6,633 nt of DNA from an uncultured Ruminococcus sp. GTDB lineage: Bacteria > Bacillota > Clostridia > Oscillospirales > Ruminococcaceae. The notes beneath the pieces were generated by a model. That model ran no database searches. It was given only the letters and a program-made list of their open reading frames with translations, and was not told where the DNA came from. The stretch spans positions 1 through 6,633 of the forward strand of contig CAMWRC010000065.1 in NCBI GenBank assembly GCA_947176565.1, written 5' to 3'. This document shows positions 1 through 6,633 of this stretch, in pieces. Numbering within the stretch: the stretch's first letter is position 1; every line of letters begins with the position of its first letter. A program made the translations under genes and the position numbers.

Positions 1-867
1 CTCCAGATGCGGGAAGCTGCTGAATCCGGTTCGCTTGATGCGTTTATTCTTGAATCTCAGCTCGTTTTCAATGATGCTTCTCTTAAAAGATACGGCTTTA
101 TTCCTTTCGGCGTGGAACATAATAATCCTATGTATTCCCTCGGCAGAATATCACCGGACGAACAGGAAGTTCTTGAACAGTTCATTTCATACTGCAAGAA
201 TGATGAATCACAGAAACTTGCTGAAAAATATGGATTCAATCAGCAGAATGACTATAAATCAGATATATCAGGAATAAGCGGAAATGCTCTGATTTCCGCG
301 CAGAAACTCTGGAAAGATGAAAAAAATGCCGGAAAGCCAGTCGTGGCTGTATTCGTTGCCGATATGTCTGGAAGTATGGACGGCGAGCCAATACGTCAGC
401 TTAAACGTTCACTTATAAACGGTTCGCAGTATATCAGCGATGAGAATTACATAGGTCTTGTGACTTATAATAATAATGTGCAGATAAATCTGCCGATAGA
501 TAAATTCACACTGAATCATCGTGCATATTTTACCGGAGCAGTCGAGGATATGTCTGCAATCGGCGGAACAGCTACATTTGATGCGGTCGCTGTTGCGGCT
601 GATATGCTTGTTGATGCTCATGAAAAATATCCTGATGCAAAGCTTATGATGTTCGTCCTCAGCGACGGCGAAACAAATACAGGCTGTGATTTGGAGGATA
701 TTTCAGGAATTATCCGCGCTCTTGAGATACCAATATATACAATCGGCTACAATGCCGACCTTGACGAATTAAGCAGAATTTCAGCTATAAATGAGGCTGC
801 AAGTATCAACGCCGATTCCGATGATGTTGTTTATGCGCTGAAAAATCTGTTCAATGCTCAGGTTTAG
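1..867 (+). CDS. Solute-binding domain / VWA domain protein, C-terminal part (5' end outside window)
   Basis: The reading frame is open from base 1, so the ATG at 7 is probably internal and the gene begins upstream. Residues about 1-80 resemble the last part of an extracellular solute-binding domain: a hydrophobic stretch with FIPFGVEHNNPMYSLG near residues 30-50, then a helix ending in QKLAEKYGF. A short linker leads to a von Willebrand factor A domain from about residue 110. Its MIDAS metal site is complete: DMSGS (D121, S123, S125), a Thr in GGTAT (T190) and Asp in LSDGE (D222). Such fusions in Firmicutes are usually exported, often as lipoproteins, but the signal peptide would lie outside the window. 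The ligand is unknown; VWA domains generally bind proteins in a Mg2+-dependent way. The gene ends in TAG 11 bases before pyrC and its stop overlaps the pyrC ribosome site, so the two are probably co-transcribed. No pyrimidine role can be read from the sequence. Confidence 0.85.
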   Translation, partial: LQMREAAESGSLDAFILESQLVFNDASLKRYGFIPFGVEHNNPMYSLGRISPDEQEVLEQFISYCKNDESQKLAEKYGFNQQNDYKSDISGISGNALISAQKLWKDEKNAGKPVVAVFVADMSGSMDGEPIRQLKRSLINGSQYISDENYIGLVTYNNNVQINLPIDKFTLNHRAYFTGAVEDMSAIGGTATFDAVAVAADMLVDAHEKYPDAKLMMFVLSDGETNTGCDLEDISGIIRALEIPIYTIGYNADLDELSRISAINEAASINADSDDVVYALKNLFNAQV

Positions 868-871
868 GAGG
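866..871 (+). promoter_or_regulatory. Shine-Dalgarno site of pyrC
   Basis: A perfect AGGAGG lies 6 bases before the ATG at 878 and overlaps the TAG stop of the upstream VWA gene. It decides the pyrC start: the in-frame ATG at 854 lies upstream of this site, within the end of the VWA gene, and would add eight residues not expected in the family. Confidence 0.85.
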
Positions 872-877
872 TTTATT

Positions 878-1213
878 ATGTCATCTTTGCTTATAAAAAA
901 TATACGCGCTGTTGATTCAGAACATGATATATGTACGGACATTTTTATCAACGGCGGAAAAATCGCTGAAACAGGAAATAATCTTGATGTTTTAGCTGAT
1001 GAAGTAATCGACGGTACAGGACTTGTGCTGATGCCGTCCCTTTTCGATATGCATGTGCATTTCCGCGACCCCGGACTTACGCACAAGGAGGATATACATA
1101 CCGGCTGTGCGGCTGCTCTTGCCGGCGGCGTGACCGGTGTTCTTGCAATGCCCAATACTAAGCCGCCGTGCGATAATCCGGAAACAATACGCTATATTAT
1201 CGAAAAGGCGTAG
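878..1213 (+). CDS. pyrC: N-terminal fragment of dihydroorotase (111 aa)
   Basis: This is the part of pyrC that would be translated from the strong AGGAGG site before the TAG at 1211. It holds the small N-terminal beta-sandwich strands (LLIKNIRAVD, then the DIFINGGKIAE strand), the first barrel strand with the HVH metal ligands (H59, H61), and MPNT with N93, which in the family contacts substrate. It lacks the remaining ligands and the catalytic Asp, so on its own it should be inactive and probably unstable. It is a separate entry only because it is the product expected if the stops are real. Confidence 0.5.
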   Translation: MSSLLIKNIRAVDSEHDICTDIFINGGKIAETGNNLDVLADEVIDGTGLVLMPSLFDMHVHFRDPGLTHKEDIHTGCAAALAGGVTGVLAMPNTKPPCDNPETIRYIIEKA

Positions 1214-1216
1214 TGA
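1211..1216 (+). other. Tandem in-frame nonsense codons TAG TGA inside pyrC
   Basis: Two different stop codons lie back to back at pyrC codons 112-113. The flanking reading frame is the same on both sides, so this is not a frameshift. Genes in the same window use TAG (VWA), TGA (carA) and TAA (pyrF) as normal terminators, and TGG encodes Trp, which argues against a reassigned genetic code. Each codon is one substitution from a common sense codon, for example AAG or CAG for the first and GGA or CGA for the second. Confidence 0.9.
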
Positions 1217-1258
1217 ACAGGTGTTGATGTTTATCCTGCCGGCTGTATCACAAGCGGA

Positions 1259-2146
1259 ATGAACGGCGGTGAACTATGCGATTACGAATCACTCAAAGCT
1301 GCCGGTTGTATCTGCATTTCCGATGACGGAAAGCCTGTTGAGAATGCAGAACTCATGCGGCAGGCTCTTGAAATGACAAAAGAAAACGGACTTCTTGCCG
1401 CTTCACATTGTGAGGACCTGAACATAATAAACGGCGGTATCATGAATAAGGGCGAAATTTCGGAAAAACTCGGCGTAAAGGGTATGGACAGGGCTTCTGA
1501 AGATTATATTACTGCCCGTGAGATGATTCTTGCAGAATCCGTTGATGCCCGTATACATATATGCCACGTTTCCACTGAGGGAAGCACGGCTATGATTCGG
1601 TTTGCAAAATCGCGCGGAGTTAAGGTAACGTGCGAAACTGCTCCGCATTACTTCATGCTTACTGATAAACTGCTCGAAAAGCGTGATGCTGACTACCGCA
1701 TGAATCCTCCGCTGAGAACTGATAGGGACGTAAGGGCGATTATTGACGGAATAAAGGACGGTACGATAGACTGCATAATCACAGACCATGCGCCCCATGC
1801 TCCGGAGGAAAAAGCCGATTTTGAAACTGCTCCCAACGGCGTGGTGGGTCTGGAGACTTCACTTGCAGCTGCTCTTACTGCTCTGTACCATACAGGCGAA
1901 GTCAGTCTCAATAAAATCGTTGAGCTTATGTGTGTTAATCCACGGCGAATTTTAGGGCTTGAAATTCCAGAAATCAAAGCCGGAAAGACTGCCGATTTAG
2001 TCATCGCCGATATAGACAGAAAATGGACTGTAGAGCCGGAAAGGCTGCATTCCAAATCCCATAACAGCGTATTCAAGGGAATGACTTTCACCGGAAAACC
2101 TCTTGTTACAATTTCAAAGGGCATTGTGCGATACAATATAATTTAA
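1259..2146 (+). CDS. pyrC: C-terminal fragment of dihydroorotase (295 aa)
   Basis: This is the remainder of the dihydroorotase barrel from the first in-frame ATG after the double stop, same frame as the upstream part. It holds the SDDG, ASHCED, ICHVST and TDHAPHAP motifs and the C-terminal strands through SKSHNSVFKGMTFTGK, with no further lesion. No good Shine-Dalgarno site precedes ATG 1259 (bases before it read CAAGCGGA), and there is no GTG or TTG in frame between the stops and this ATG. Independent translation is therefore doubtful and would need reinitiation. It lacks the HxH ligands, so it could be active only by complementing the N-terminal piece. It ends in TAA overlapping the pyrF ribosome site. 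Confidence 0.4.
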   Translation: MNGGELCDYESLKAAGCICISDDGKPVENAELMRQALEMTKENGLLAASHCEDLNIINGGIMNKGEISEKLGVKGMDRASEDYITAREMILAESVDARIHICHVSTEGSTAMIRFAKSRGVKVTCETAPHYFMLTDKLLEKRDADYRMNPPLRTDRDVRAIIDGIKDGTIDCIITDHAPHAPEEKADFETAPNGVVGLETSLAAALTALYHTGEVSLNKIVELMCVNPRRILGLEIPEIKAGKTADLVIADIDRKWTVEPERLHSKSHNSVFKGMTFTGKPLVTISKGIVRYNII

Positions 2147-2151
2147 AGGAG
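2147..2151 (+). promoter_or_regulatory. Shine-Dalgarno site of pyrF
   Basis: AGGAG in the context AAAGGAGA lies 9 bases before the pyrF ATG at 2161 and immediately follows (context overlaps) the TAA of pyrC at 2144-2146. This stop/ribosome-site arrangement suggests translational coupling, which could be weakened if ribosomes leave at the internal pyrC stops. Confidence 0.75.
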
Positions 2152-2160
2152 AAGATTATT

Positions 2161-3087
2161 ATGTCATTTGACAGACTTATCAAGAAAATCATTGAACTGA
2201 AAAATCCTACTGTTGTAGGTCTTGACCCGAAGCTTGAATATGTTCCTGAATATATTCAGAGACGTTATCTCGACAAGGACGGCATGACCATGAAAGCCGC
2301 AGCTAAAGCTATTTACGATTTCAATCAGGCTATTATAGATGAAATACATGATGTTGTCCCTGCTATAAAGCCGCAGGCTGCATATTATGAGATGTACGGT
2401 CATTATGGTATACGTACTCTTGAAAAAACTATCAGATATGCAAAGCTTAACGGTATGTTTGTTATAACTGACGGCAAGCGGAATGACATCGGAGCAACTA
2501 TGGAAGCTTATACAAATGCTCATCTTGGCTGTACTGCTGTCGGGGAAAGCACTTCCGAAGCTTTCGGAGCTGATGCGCTTACGGTAAACGGCTATCTTGG
2601 CACTGACGGTATTGAGCCGCTTCTGAAAGTCTGCCGCGAACGCGATAAGGGCATTTATGTTCTTGTAAAGACCTCTAATCCGTCCAGCGGCGAATTGCAG
2701 GATTTGAAATTAGAGGACGGCACGCCGATATACGCGAAAATGGGGGACCTGTGCGAGCAGTGGGGAGCTGATACTATCGGCGAATACGGCTATTCCGCAG
2801 TAGGTGCAGTTGTCGGCGCAACATATCCTGAAATGCTTACGGAGCTTCGCAAAAGACTTCCGCATACAATGTTCCTTGTACCCGGATACGGCGCGCAGGG
2901 CGGCGGTGCAGAGGGTCTTAAAGGCGGATTCGATGAAAACGGTCTCGGTGCCATTGTTAATTCAAGCCGTGCCGTTATGTGTGCATATAAAAAAGAGGGC
3001 TGCGATGTTCGCGATTTCGCAAAGGCTGCACGCCGTGAAGTTATTCGCATGAGAGATGATATTACACAGTATATCAACCTTAAATAA
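2161..3087 (+). CDS. pyrF: Orotidine-5'-phosphate decarboxylase, type 2 (PyrF)
   Basis: It decarboxylates OMP to UMP, the last step of de novo pyrimidine synthesis, in the cytoplasm without a cofactor. The 308-residue length fits the longer type 2 (mycobacterial-type) PyrF rather than the roughly 240-residue type 1. Visible motifs are VGLDPKLE at 19-26 with substrate-contacting D22, AIKPQAAYYE at 68-77, and the catalytic D-x-K-x-x-D-I signature TDGKRNDIG at 103-111 (D104, K106, D109). Later come VKTSNPSSGE at 169-178 and the phosphate-binding loop VPGYGAQGGG at 240-249, followed by VNSSRAVM. The ATG at 2161 is supported by a strong ribosome site and no upstream alternative. The frame is intact and ends in TAA, 11 bases before the next gene. 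It lies between pyrC and a small unknown gene in the same direction, consistent with a pyrimidine operon. Confidence 0.96.
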   Translation: MSFDRLIKKIIELKNPTVVGLDPKLEYVPEYIQRRYLDKDGMTMKAAAKAIYDFNQAIIDEIHDVVPAIKPQAAYYEMYGHYGIRTLEKTIRYAKLNGMFVITDGKRNDIGATMEAYTNAHLGCTAVGESTSEAFGADALTVNGYLGTDGIEPLLKVCRERDKGIYVLVKTSNPSSGELQDLKLEDGTPIYAKMGDLCEQWGADTIGEYGYSAVGAVVGATYPEMLTELRKRLPHTMFLVPGYGAQGGGAEGLKGGFDENGLGAIVNSSRAVMCAYKKEGCDVRDFAKAARREVIRMRDDITQYINLK

Positions 3088-3098
3088 GAGGGGATTTT

Positions 3099-3557
3099 AT
3101 GTACAAGTTCAGGATTTCAACAGATGAGGAATTAAAAGATAATTTTGCAGGCGGCGGCGAATGTGTTTATGGATTAGCAGCAACAGAAGAAAAATTTGCT
3201 TTGTTTTTCGGTAAAGTCCGCAGACTTTTCGGTGAAAATGACAGCTTCAGCGATGACTGGGAAAATATGTATAATTATGATATAACTGCTGAGGACGAAC
3301 AGGGCAATAAGCTGTATTTTTCGGTCTATCACGGCTCTGGCGGTTCTTCAATTGGTACTCCGTTCAGTGACGAACTTCCGCCCGATTATCAGCAGGCAAA
3401 AAAAGAGCTTATTGAATATATAGAAAGTGCAGAACCTGTTGACTATGTTCATGACAGTGTTTATTATGATGTTCCTGTTAATGTCAGATATACAGTAAAG
3501 GACGGCAAGGCTTATGTGGAATCTGAATTTCCTGAGGATATGGAAGATTTTATGTAA
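3099..3557 (+). CDS. Uncharacterised acidic 152-aa protein in the pyrimidine cluster
   Basis: I do not recognise the family. The ATG at 3099 is preceded by GAGGGG with 5 bases spacing, and the gene starts 11 bases after pyrF, so it is very likely translated from the same transcript. The protein is strongly acidic by hand count (about 33 Asp/Glu against about 13 Lys/Arg) and rich in Tyr and Phe. It has no signal peptide, membrane segment or Cys/His metal cluster, so it is probably a soluble cytoplasmic protein. A Gly-rich stretch GSGGSSIGTPF lies at residues 79-89, a predicted helix follows (QQAKKELIEYIESAE), then a likely strand region (VPVNVRYTVKDGKAYVESEF) and an acidic tail EDMEDFM. Codon use looks like that of its neighbours, so there is no sign of recent transfer. 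A role in pyrimidine synthesis is only suggested by position; it may be a passenger. Confidence 0.85.
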   Translation: MYKFRISTDEELKDNFAGGGECVYGLAATEEKFALFFGKVRRLFGENDSFSDDWENMYNYDITAEDEQGNKLYFSVYHGSGGSSIGTPFSDELPPDYQQAKKELIEYIESAEPVDYVHDSVYYDVPVNVRYTVKDGKAYVESEFPEDMEDFM

Positions 3558-3569
3558 AAAAGTTTAACT

Positions 3570-3597
3570 CATGGCAACAATGGCGTTGCTGTGTTTT
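3570..3597 (+). terminator. Possible weak intrinsic terminator or attenuator before carA
   Basis: Bases 3570-3578 (CATGGCAAC) pair with 3585-3593 (GTTGCTGTG) as nine consecutive pairs, two of them G-U, around a six-base loop (AATGGC). TTTT follows at 3594-3597, then ATAAATCTT. The hairpin starts 12 bases after the stop of the unknown gene and ends 39 bases before the carA ATG. The stem is not GC-rich and the U run is short, so full termination is doubtful; partial attenuation or a processing/stability element is equally possible. I found no PyrR-like anti-terminator partner by eye and no convincing promoter between it and carA. Confidence 0.4.
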
Positions 3598-3617
3598 ATA
3601 AATCTTCAAGATTAATT

Positions 3618-3624
3618 GAAAGGA
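3618..3624 (+). promoter_or_regulatory. Shine-Dalgarno site of carA
   Basis: GAAAGGA lies 8 bases before ATG 3633 and decides the carA start. The same frame is open further up to a GTG at 3591, which would add 14 residues, but that GTG sits inside the hairpin stem and has no ribosome site. Confidence 0.75.
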
Positions 3625-3632
3625 TTGGTAAA

Positions 3633-4733
3633 ATGTCTTTATTTAATCAATCGAAAAAAGCTTACCTCATGCTCGCTGACGGGCAGGTCTTTGAGGGTAA
3701 AAGCTTCGGCAGAGAGGGTACTGTCGTTGGTGAGGTCGTTTTCACTACCGGTCTTACCGGCTATCAGGAAACTCTTACCGACCCCAGTTATTATGGTCAG
3801 ATTGTTGCGCAGACGTTTCCGCTTATCGGAAATTATGGCGTTAATGATGCTGACAACGAATCCGCGCAGTCATATGTCAGCGGATATATCGTCCGTGAAT
3901 GGTGCAGTTCGCCGTCGAATTTCCGATGTGAGGGCGGTATAAATGACTTCCTGACGAAGCATAATATAATCGGCATATGCGGCATTGATACGCGCCGGCT
4001 TACGCGTACTATCCGTGAAGCAGGCGTTATGAACGGCGTTATTACTACTGAAAACGTATATGAGAAAAAGGACGAGCTTCTCAAAAAAATAAATTCATTT
4101 GCGGTCAGAAATGCTGTTCCGGCTGTTACTGCTCCGGAGATAAGAACATATACTTCCGAAAATAAAAAATACCGCGTTGTCCTCTTTGATTTCGGATATA
4201 AACGTAATATCAGGCAGGAACTTGTCAACCGCGGCTGTGAAGTCATTGTTGTTCCGGCAGATACGACCGCTGATGAAGTCAGAAATCTTGCGCCGGACGG
4301 AATTATGTTTTCCAACGGTCCGGGAGACCCGTCTGAAAATACCAGAATAATCGAAAATATCAAGGAAATTCAGCAGCTTGGAATTCCGATTTTCGGAATC
4401 TGTCTCGGTCATCAGCTTATGGCACTTGCCAACGGCGGACGTACCGAAAAGCTGAAATACGGTCACCGCGGTGCTAATCAGCCTGTTATTGACCTTGAAA
4501 GCGGTCTGACCTACGTTACAAGTCAGAATCACGGATATGCAGTCGTAGGGGATAGTATCGACAGCTCCGTAGGTCATGTTTCACATATCAACGCAAACGA
4601 TAAAACCTGCGAGGGTATCAGATATACTGCTGTGAATGCGCGTACAGTGCAGTTTCACCCTGAAGCCCACGGCGGTCCTCTTGATACTGCTTATCTGTTT
4701 GATGAATTTGTTGAGACTATGAAAGGGGAGTGA
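3633..4733 (+). CDS. carA: Carbamoyl-phosphate synthetase small subunit (glutaminase)
   Basis: CarA hydrolyses glutamine and channels the ammonia through the CarAB complex to CarB for carbamoyl phosphate, the precursor of pyrimidines and arginine. From ATG 3633 the protein has 366 residues, within the family range. The N-terminal CPSase small-chain domain (about 8-150) shows [34 protein letters not shown] and [12 protein letters not shown]. The class I glutamine amidotransferase domain (about 180-365) shows [20 protein letters not shown] with nucleophile C257, [20 protein letters not shown] and [10 protein letters not shown] with H342 and E344, so the catalytic triad is complete. It ends in TGA at 4731-4733, 7 bases before carB, and the carB ribosome site lies in its last codons, indicating translational coupling that suits a 1:1 complex. 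No second carA or arginine-specific context is visible; the pyrF neighbourhood favours a pyrimidine role. Confidence 0.97.
   Translation: MSLFNQSKKAYLMLADGQVFEGKSFGREGTVVGEVVFTTGLTGYQETLTDPSYYGQIVAQTFPLIGNYGVNDADNESAQSYVSGYIVREWCSSPSNFRCEGGINDFLTKHNIIGICGIDTRRLTRTIREAGVMNGVITTENVYEKKDELLKKINSFAVRNAVPAVTAPEIRTYTSENKKYRVVLFDFGYKRNIRQELVNRGCEVIVVPADTTADEVRNLAPDGIMFSNGPGDPSENTRIIENIKEIQQLGIPIFGICLGHQLMALANGGRTEKLKYGHRGANQPVIDLESGLTYVTSQNHGYAVVGDSIDSSVGHVSHINANDKTCEGIRYTAVNARTVQFHPEAHGGPLDTAYLFDEFVETMKGE
4724..4730 (+). promoter_or_regulatory. Shine-Dalgarno site of carB, inside the end of carA
   Basis: AGGGGAG immediately precedes the carA stop and lies 10 bases before the carB ATG at 4741. An ATG at 4733 overlaps the carA stop but is in another frame, so 4741 is the start that gives the conserved CarB N terminus. 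Confidence 0.7.
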
Positions 4734-4740
4734 TGCTGAT

Positions 4741-6633
4741 ATGCCGCTGAGAAGTGATATTAAAAAAGTTCTGGTTATCGGTTCAGGTCCGATAGTTATC
4801 GGTCAGGCGGCTGAGTTCGACTATGCCGGAACTCAGGCTTGCCGCGCGCTTAAACAGGAGGGACTTGAGGTTGTTCTTATAAATTCCAATCCTGCCACAA
4901 TTATGACAGATAAGGCAATGGCGGACAAGGTGTATATCGAGCCGCTGACTCTTGATGTCGTAAAGCGTATTATCGAAATTGAAAAGCCCGACAGCCTGCT
5001 GTCAACACTGGGCGGACAAACCGGTCTTACGCTGTCAATGCAGCTTGCTGCTGAGGGATTCCTCGATTCCCATAATGTGAAGCTCCTCGGTGCAGACCCC
5101 GAAACTATTCATAAGGCGGAGGACAGACAGGCTTTCAAGGATACTATGGAGAAAATCGGCGAGCCGTGTATTCCGTCAAAGGTAGTGGAAAATGTTGAAG
5201 ATGCTATGGAATTTGCAGATGTTATCGGCTATCCTGTAATTGTGCGTCCTGCATTTACGCTCGGTGGAACAGGCGGCGGAATTGCTCAGAATGAAACGGA
5301 ACTCCATGAAATCGCTACTAACGGTCTAAGACTTTCGCCTATTACGCAGATACTTGTTGAGAAGTGTATAAGCGGCTGGAAAGAAATTGAATTTGAAGTT
5401 ATCCGCGACGGAAAAGGCAATGTTATTACCGTCTGCTCTATGGAGAATTTCGACCCTGTAGGCGTTCATACCGGTGACAGTATTGTTATTGCTCCTGCTG
5501 TGACGCTCTCGGACAGGGAATATCAGATGCTCCGTACAGCTGCTATAAATATCATCAAGGAGCTTAAAGTTGAGGGAGGCTGTAACTGTCAGTTTGCGCT
5601 CCACCCCACAAGCTTTGAGTATGCTGTCATTGAGGTAAATCCGCGTGTTTCGCGTTCCTCCGCGCTTGCTTCAAAGGCAACAGGTTATCCGATTGCAAAG
5701 ACAGCTGCTAAAATCGCTGTAGGATATACCCTCGACGAGATAATAAATCAGGTTACAGGAAGGACATTCGCCTGCTTTGAACCGGCTCTTGATTATGTTG
5801 TAGTCAAGTTTCCGAAATGGGCTTTTGATAAATTTGTATATGCTAAAAGAACCCTCGGAACGCAGATGAAAGCTACCGGTGAAGTAATGGCTATTGGTAC
5901 TTCGTTCGAGCAGGCTATGATGAAAGCTGTGCGCTCAATTGAACTTGGACTCGATACCATGAGTATGAAAAAATTTGCTGATTTCACAAGAGAGCAGCTT
6001 ATTGAAAAGCTTCACGACATTGACGATGAACGCTCATTTGTTGTATTTGAAGCTCTCAAAAAGGGTATAACTCCCGAAGAAATTCATGAGATTACTATGA
6101 TTGACAATTGGTTTCTGTATAAGCTTCTTAATCTTGTCGAGCTTGAAAAATGGCTTGCAGATGGTGAACTCACTGAGGAAAAATACGATACCGCCAGACA
6201 ATACGGCTATCTTGACAGCACAATCGAAAGATTAAGCGGTCAGAAATGCCCGAAGCATAAGTCAACAGTTTTCAAGATGGTTGATACCTGCGCCGGAGAA
6301 TTTAAAGCGGAAACTCCGTATTTCTACTCAACGTATGATGATGAGAACGAAGCCGCACAGTTTATTGAACGGCAGAATACCGGAAAGAAAAAGGTTATTG
6401 TTTTCGGTTCTGGTCCTATCAGAATCGGTCAGGGGATCGAGTTTGACTATTGTTCCGTACACTGCGTATGGACTTTGAAAGAACTGGGATATGAAGCGGT
6501 TATCTGCAATAATAATCCCGAAACTGTTTCAACTGATTTTGATACCGGCGACCGTCTTTATTTTGACCCTCTTACACGTGAGGACGTTGAAGCAATCATA
6601 GAAACCGAAAAGCCTTATGGAGTTGTTGTACAG
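4741..6633 (+). CDS. carB: Carbamoyl-phosphate synthetase large subunit, N-terminal 631 residues (3' end outside window)
   Basis: CarB makes carbamoyl phosphate from bicarbonate, two ATP and the ammonia delivered by CarA. The open frame from ATG 4741 has no stop to the window end; full-length CarB is about 1,070 residues, so roughly 440 are missing. In order it shows the first pre-ATP-grasp motif [20 protein letters not shown] (residues 10-29), the first ATP-grasp (carboxyphosphate) domain with R129, [12 protein letters not shown] (R169, G175, G176), E215, H243 and [20 protein letters not shown] (E298, N300), and the helical oligomerisation domain (about 400-535). The second repeat then begins with [19 protein letters not shown] (552-570) and [12 protein letters not shown]. 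Positions match my memory of the E. coli numbering within one residue, so there are no indels in the catalytic core. The second ATP-grasp and the C-terminal allosteric (UMP/IMP) domain are outside the window. It follows carA by 7 bases and is surely co-transcribed with it. Confidence 0.97.
   Translation, partial: MPLRSDIKKVLVIGSGPIVIGQAAEFDYAGTQACRALKQEGLEVVLINSNPATIMTDKAMADKVYIEPLTLDVVKRIIEIEKPDSLLSTLGGQTGLTLSMQLAAEGFLDSHNVKLLGADPETIHKAEDRQAFKDTMEKIGEPCIPSKVVENVEDAMEFADVIGYPVIVRPAFTLGGTGGGIAQNETELHEIATNGLRLSPITQILVEKCISGWKEIEFEVIRDGKGNVITVCSMENFDPVGVHTGDSIVIAPAVTLSDREYQMLRTAAINIIKELKVEGGCNCQFALHPTSFEYAVIEVNPRVSRSSALASKATGYPIAKTAAKIAVGYTLDEIINQVTGRTFACFEPALDYVVVKFPKWAFDKFVYAKRTLGTQMKATGEVMAIGTSFEQAMMKAVRSIELGLDTMSMKKFADFTREQLIEKLHDIDDERSFVVFEALKKGITPEEIHEITMIDNWFLYKLLNLVELEKWLADGELTEEKYDTARQYGYLDSTIERLSGQKCPKHKSTVFKMVDTCAGEFKAETPYFYSTYDDENEAAQFIERQNTGKKKVIVFGSGPIRIGQGIEFDYCSVHCVWTLKELGYEAVICNNNPETVSTDFDTGDRLYFDPLTREDVEAIIETEKPYGVVVQ

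Larger units (their letters stand above)
878..2146 (+). pseudogene. pyrC: Dihydroorotase, interrupted by two consecutive in-frame stop codons
   Basis: Dihydroorotase reversibly cyclises N-carbamoyl-L-aspartate to dihydroorotate, the third step of UMP synthesis, in the cytoplasm. Read through the stops, the frame spans 422 codons, the normal length of class I (Bacillus/Aquifex-type) enzymes. The amidohydrolase features occur in order: HVHFRDPG (metal ligands H59 and H61, R63), MPNT (N93), SDDG (D149/D150), ASHCED (H176), ICHVST (H229) and TDHAPHAP (catalytic D302). Codons 112 and 113 are TAG and TGA. They lie between IIEKA and TGVDVYPAGC, where I recall relatives having two ordinary residues, so length and frame are preserved and only these codons are wrong. 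The N-terminal piece lacks most metal ligands and the C-terminal piece lacks the HxH pair, so neither should be active alone. The gene lies 10 bases after the VWA gene and 14 before pyrF. Recent nonsense mutation or sequence error is likeliest; a functional split or readthrough cannot be excluded. Confidence 0.85.

Noticed and set aside
1211..1216. Reassigned stop codons (amber or opal recoding, selenocysteine or pyrrolysine).
   Set aside because: TAG, TGA and TAA all end other genes in the window in the expected places. Two different stops in tandem fit neither Sec nor Pyl use, and no catalytic residue is expected at this position.
1227..1262. An 11-codon ORF (ATG 1227 to TGA 1260-1262) that begins just after the pyrC double stop and overlaps the ATG at 1259 as ATGA, suggesting a reinitiation relay into the C-terminal pyrC piece.
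   Set aside because: The same bases encode the conserved TGVDVYPAGC region in the main frame, so the overlap is most simply chance. There is only a weak CAGG upstream.
3587..3615. A possible sigma-70 promoter for carA (TTGCTG, 17 bases, GATTAA).
   Set aside because: The -10 match to TATAAT is poor and the -35 lies within the hairpin, so it is not supportable by eye.
3591..3632. Extended carA start at GTG 3591, adding 14 residues.
   Set aside because: It lies inside the hairpin stem without a ribosome site, while ATG 3633 has GAAAGGA at good spacing and gives a family-like N terminus.
3833..4577. Long reverse-strand open frames opposite carA (and similar ones opposite pyrC, pyrF and carB).
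   Set aside because: They are antisense shadows of well-conserved coding sequence, with low-quality translations and no recognisable motifs.

Overview
The window is one strand of a bacterial chromosome, all genes on the + strand and tightly packed. It carries a stretch of de novo pyrimidine (UMP) biosynthesis genes: dihydroorotase (pyrC), orotidine-5'-phosphate decarboxylase (pyrF) and both subunits of glutamine-dependent carbamoyl-phosphate synthetase (carA, carB). A solute-binding/VWA-type surface protein lies upstream, and a small unrecognised acidic protein sits between pyrF and carA. Strong purine-rich Shine-Dalgarno sites (AGGAGG, AAGGAGA, AAGGGGAG), moderate GC, the type 2 PyrF and the look of the protein sequences suggest a Firmicute of the class Clostridia, probably a Ruminococcus-like gut or rumen anaerobe. 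The lineage is inferred from sequence style, not from a search.

Layout: 1-867, C-terminal part of a protein with the end of a solute-binding domain followed by a VWA domain with a complete MIDAS (its 5' end lies outside the window). 878-2146, pyrC, intact in sequence except for two consecutive in-frame stop codons (TAG TGA, 1211-1216). 2161-3087, pyrF, complete. 3099-3557, unknown 152-aa acidic protein. 3558-3632, a 75-base gap with a 9-bp hairpin followed by TTTT, a possible weak terminator or attenuator. 3633-4733, carA, complete. 4741-6633, carB, first 631 codons, cut by the window end. Other intergenic gaps are 7-14 bases, so at least vWA-pyrC-pyrF-orf152 and carA-carB look co-transcribed, possibly all as one operon.

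How the genes work together: CarA releases ammonia from glutamine and channels it to CarB, which makes carbamoyl phosphate from bicarbonate and ATP. PyrC closes the ring of carbamoyl aspartate to dihydroorotate, and PyrF makes the final UMP by decarboxylating OMP. The intermediate steps (PyrB, PyrD/PyrK, PyrE) are not in the window. The most notable point is the broken pyrC: everything around the two stops is well conserved, all expected metal ligands are present on one side or the other, and there is no frame change. This is therefore either a very recent nonsense lesion, a consensus error, or (less likely) a split or recoded gene. I saw no RNA genes, mobile elements, CRISPR arrays or long repeats.
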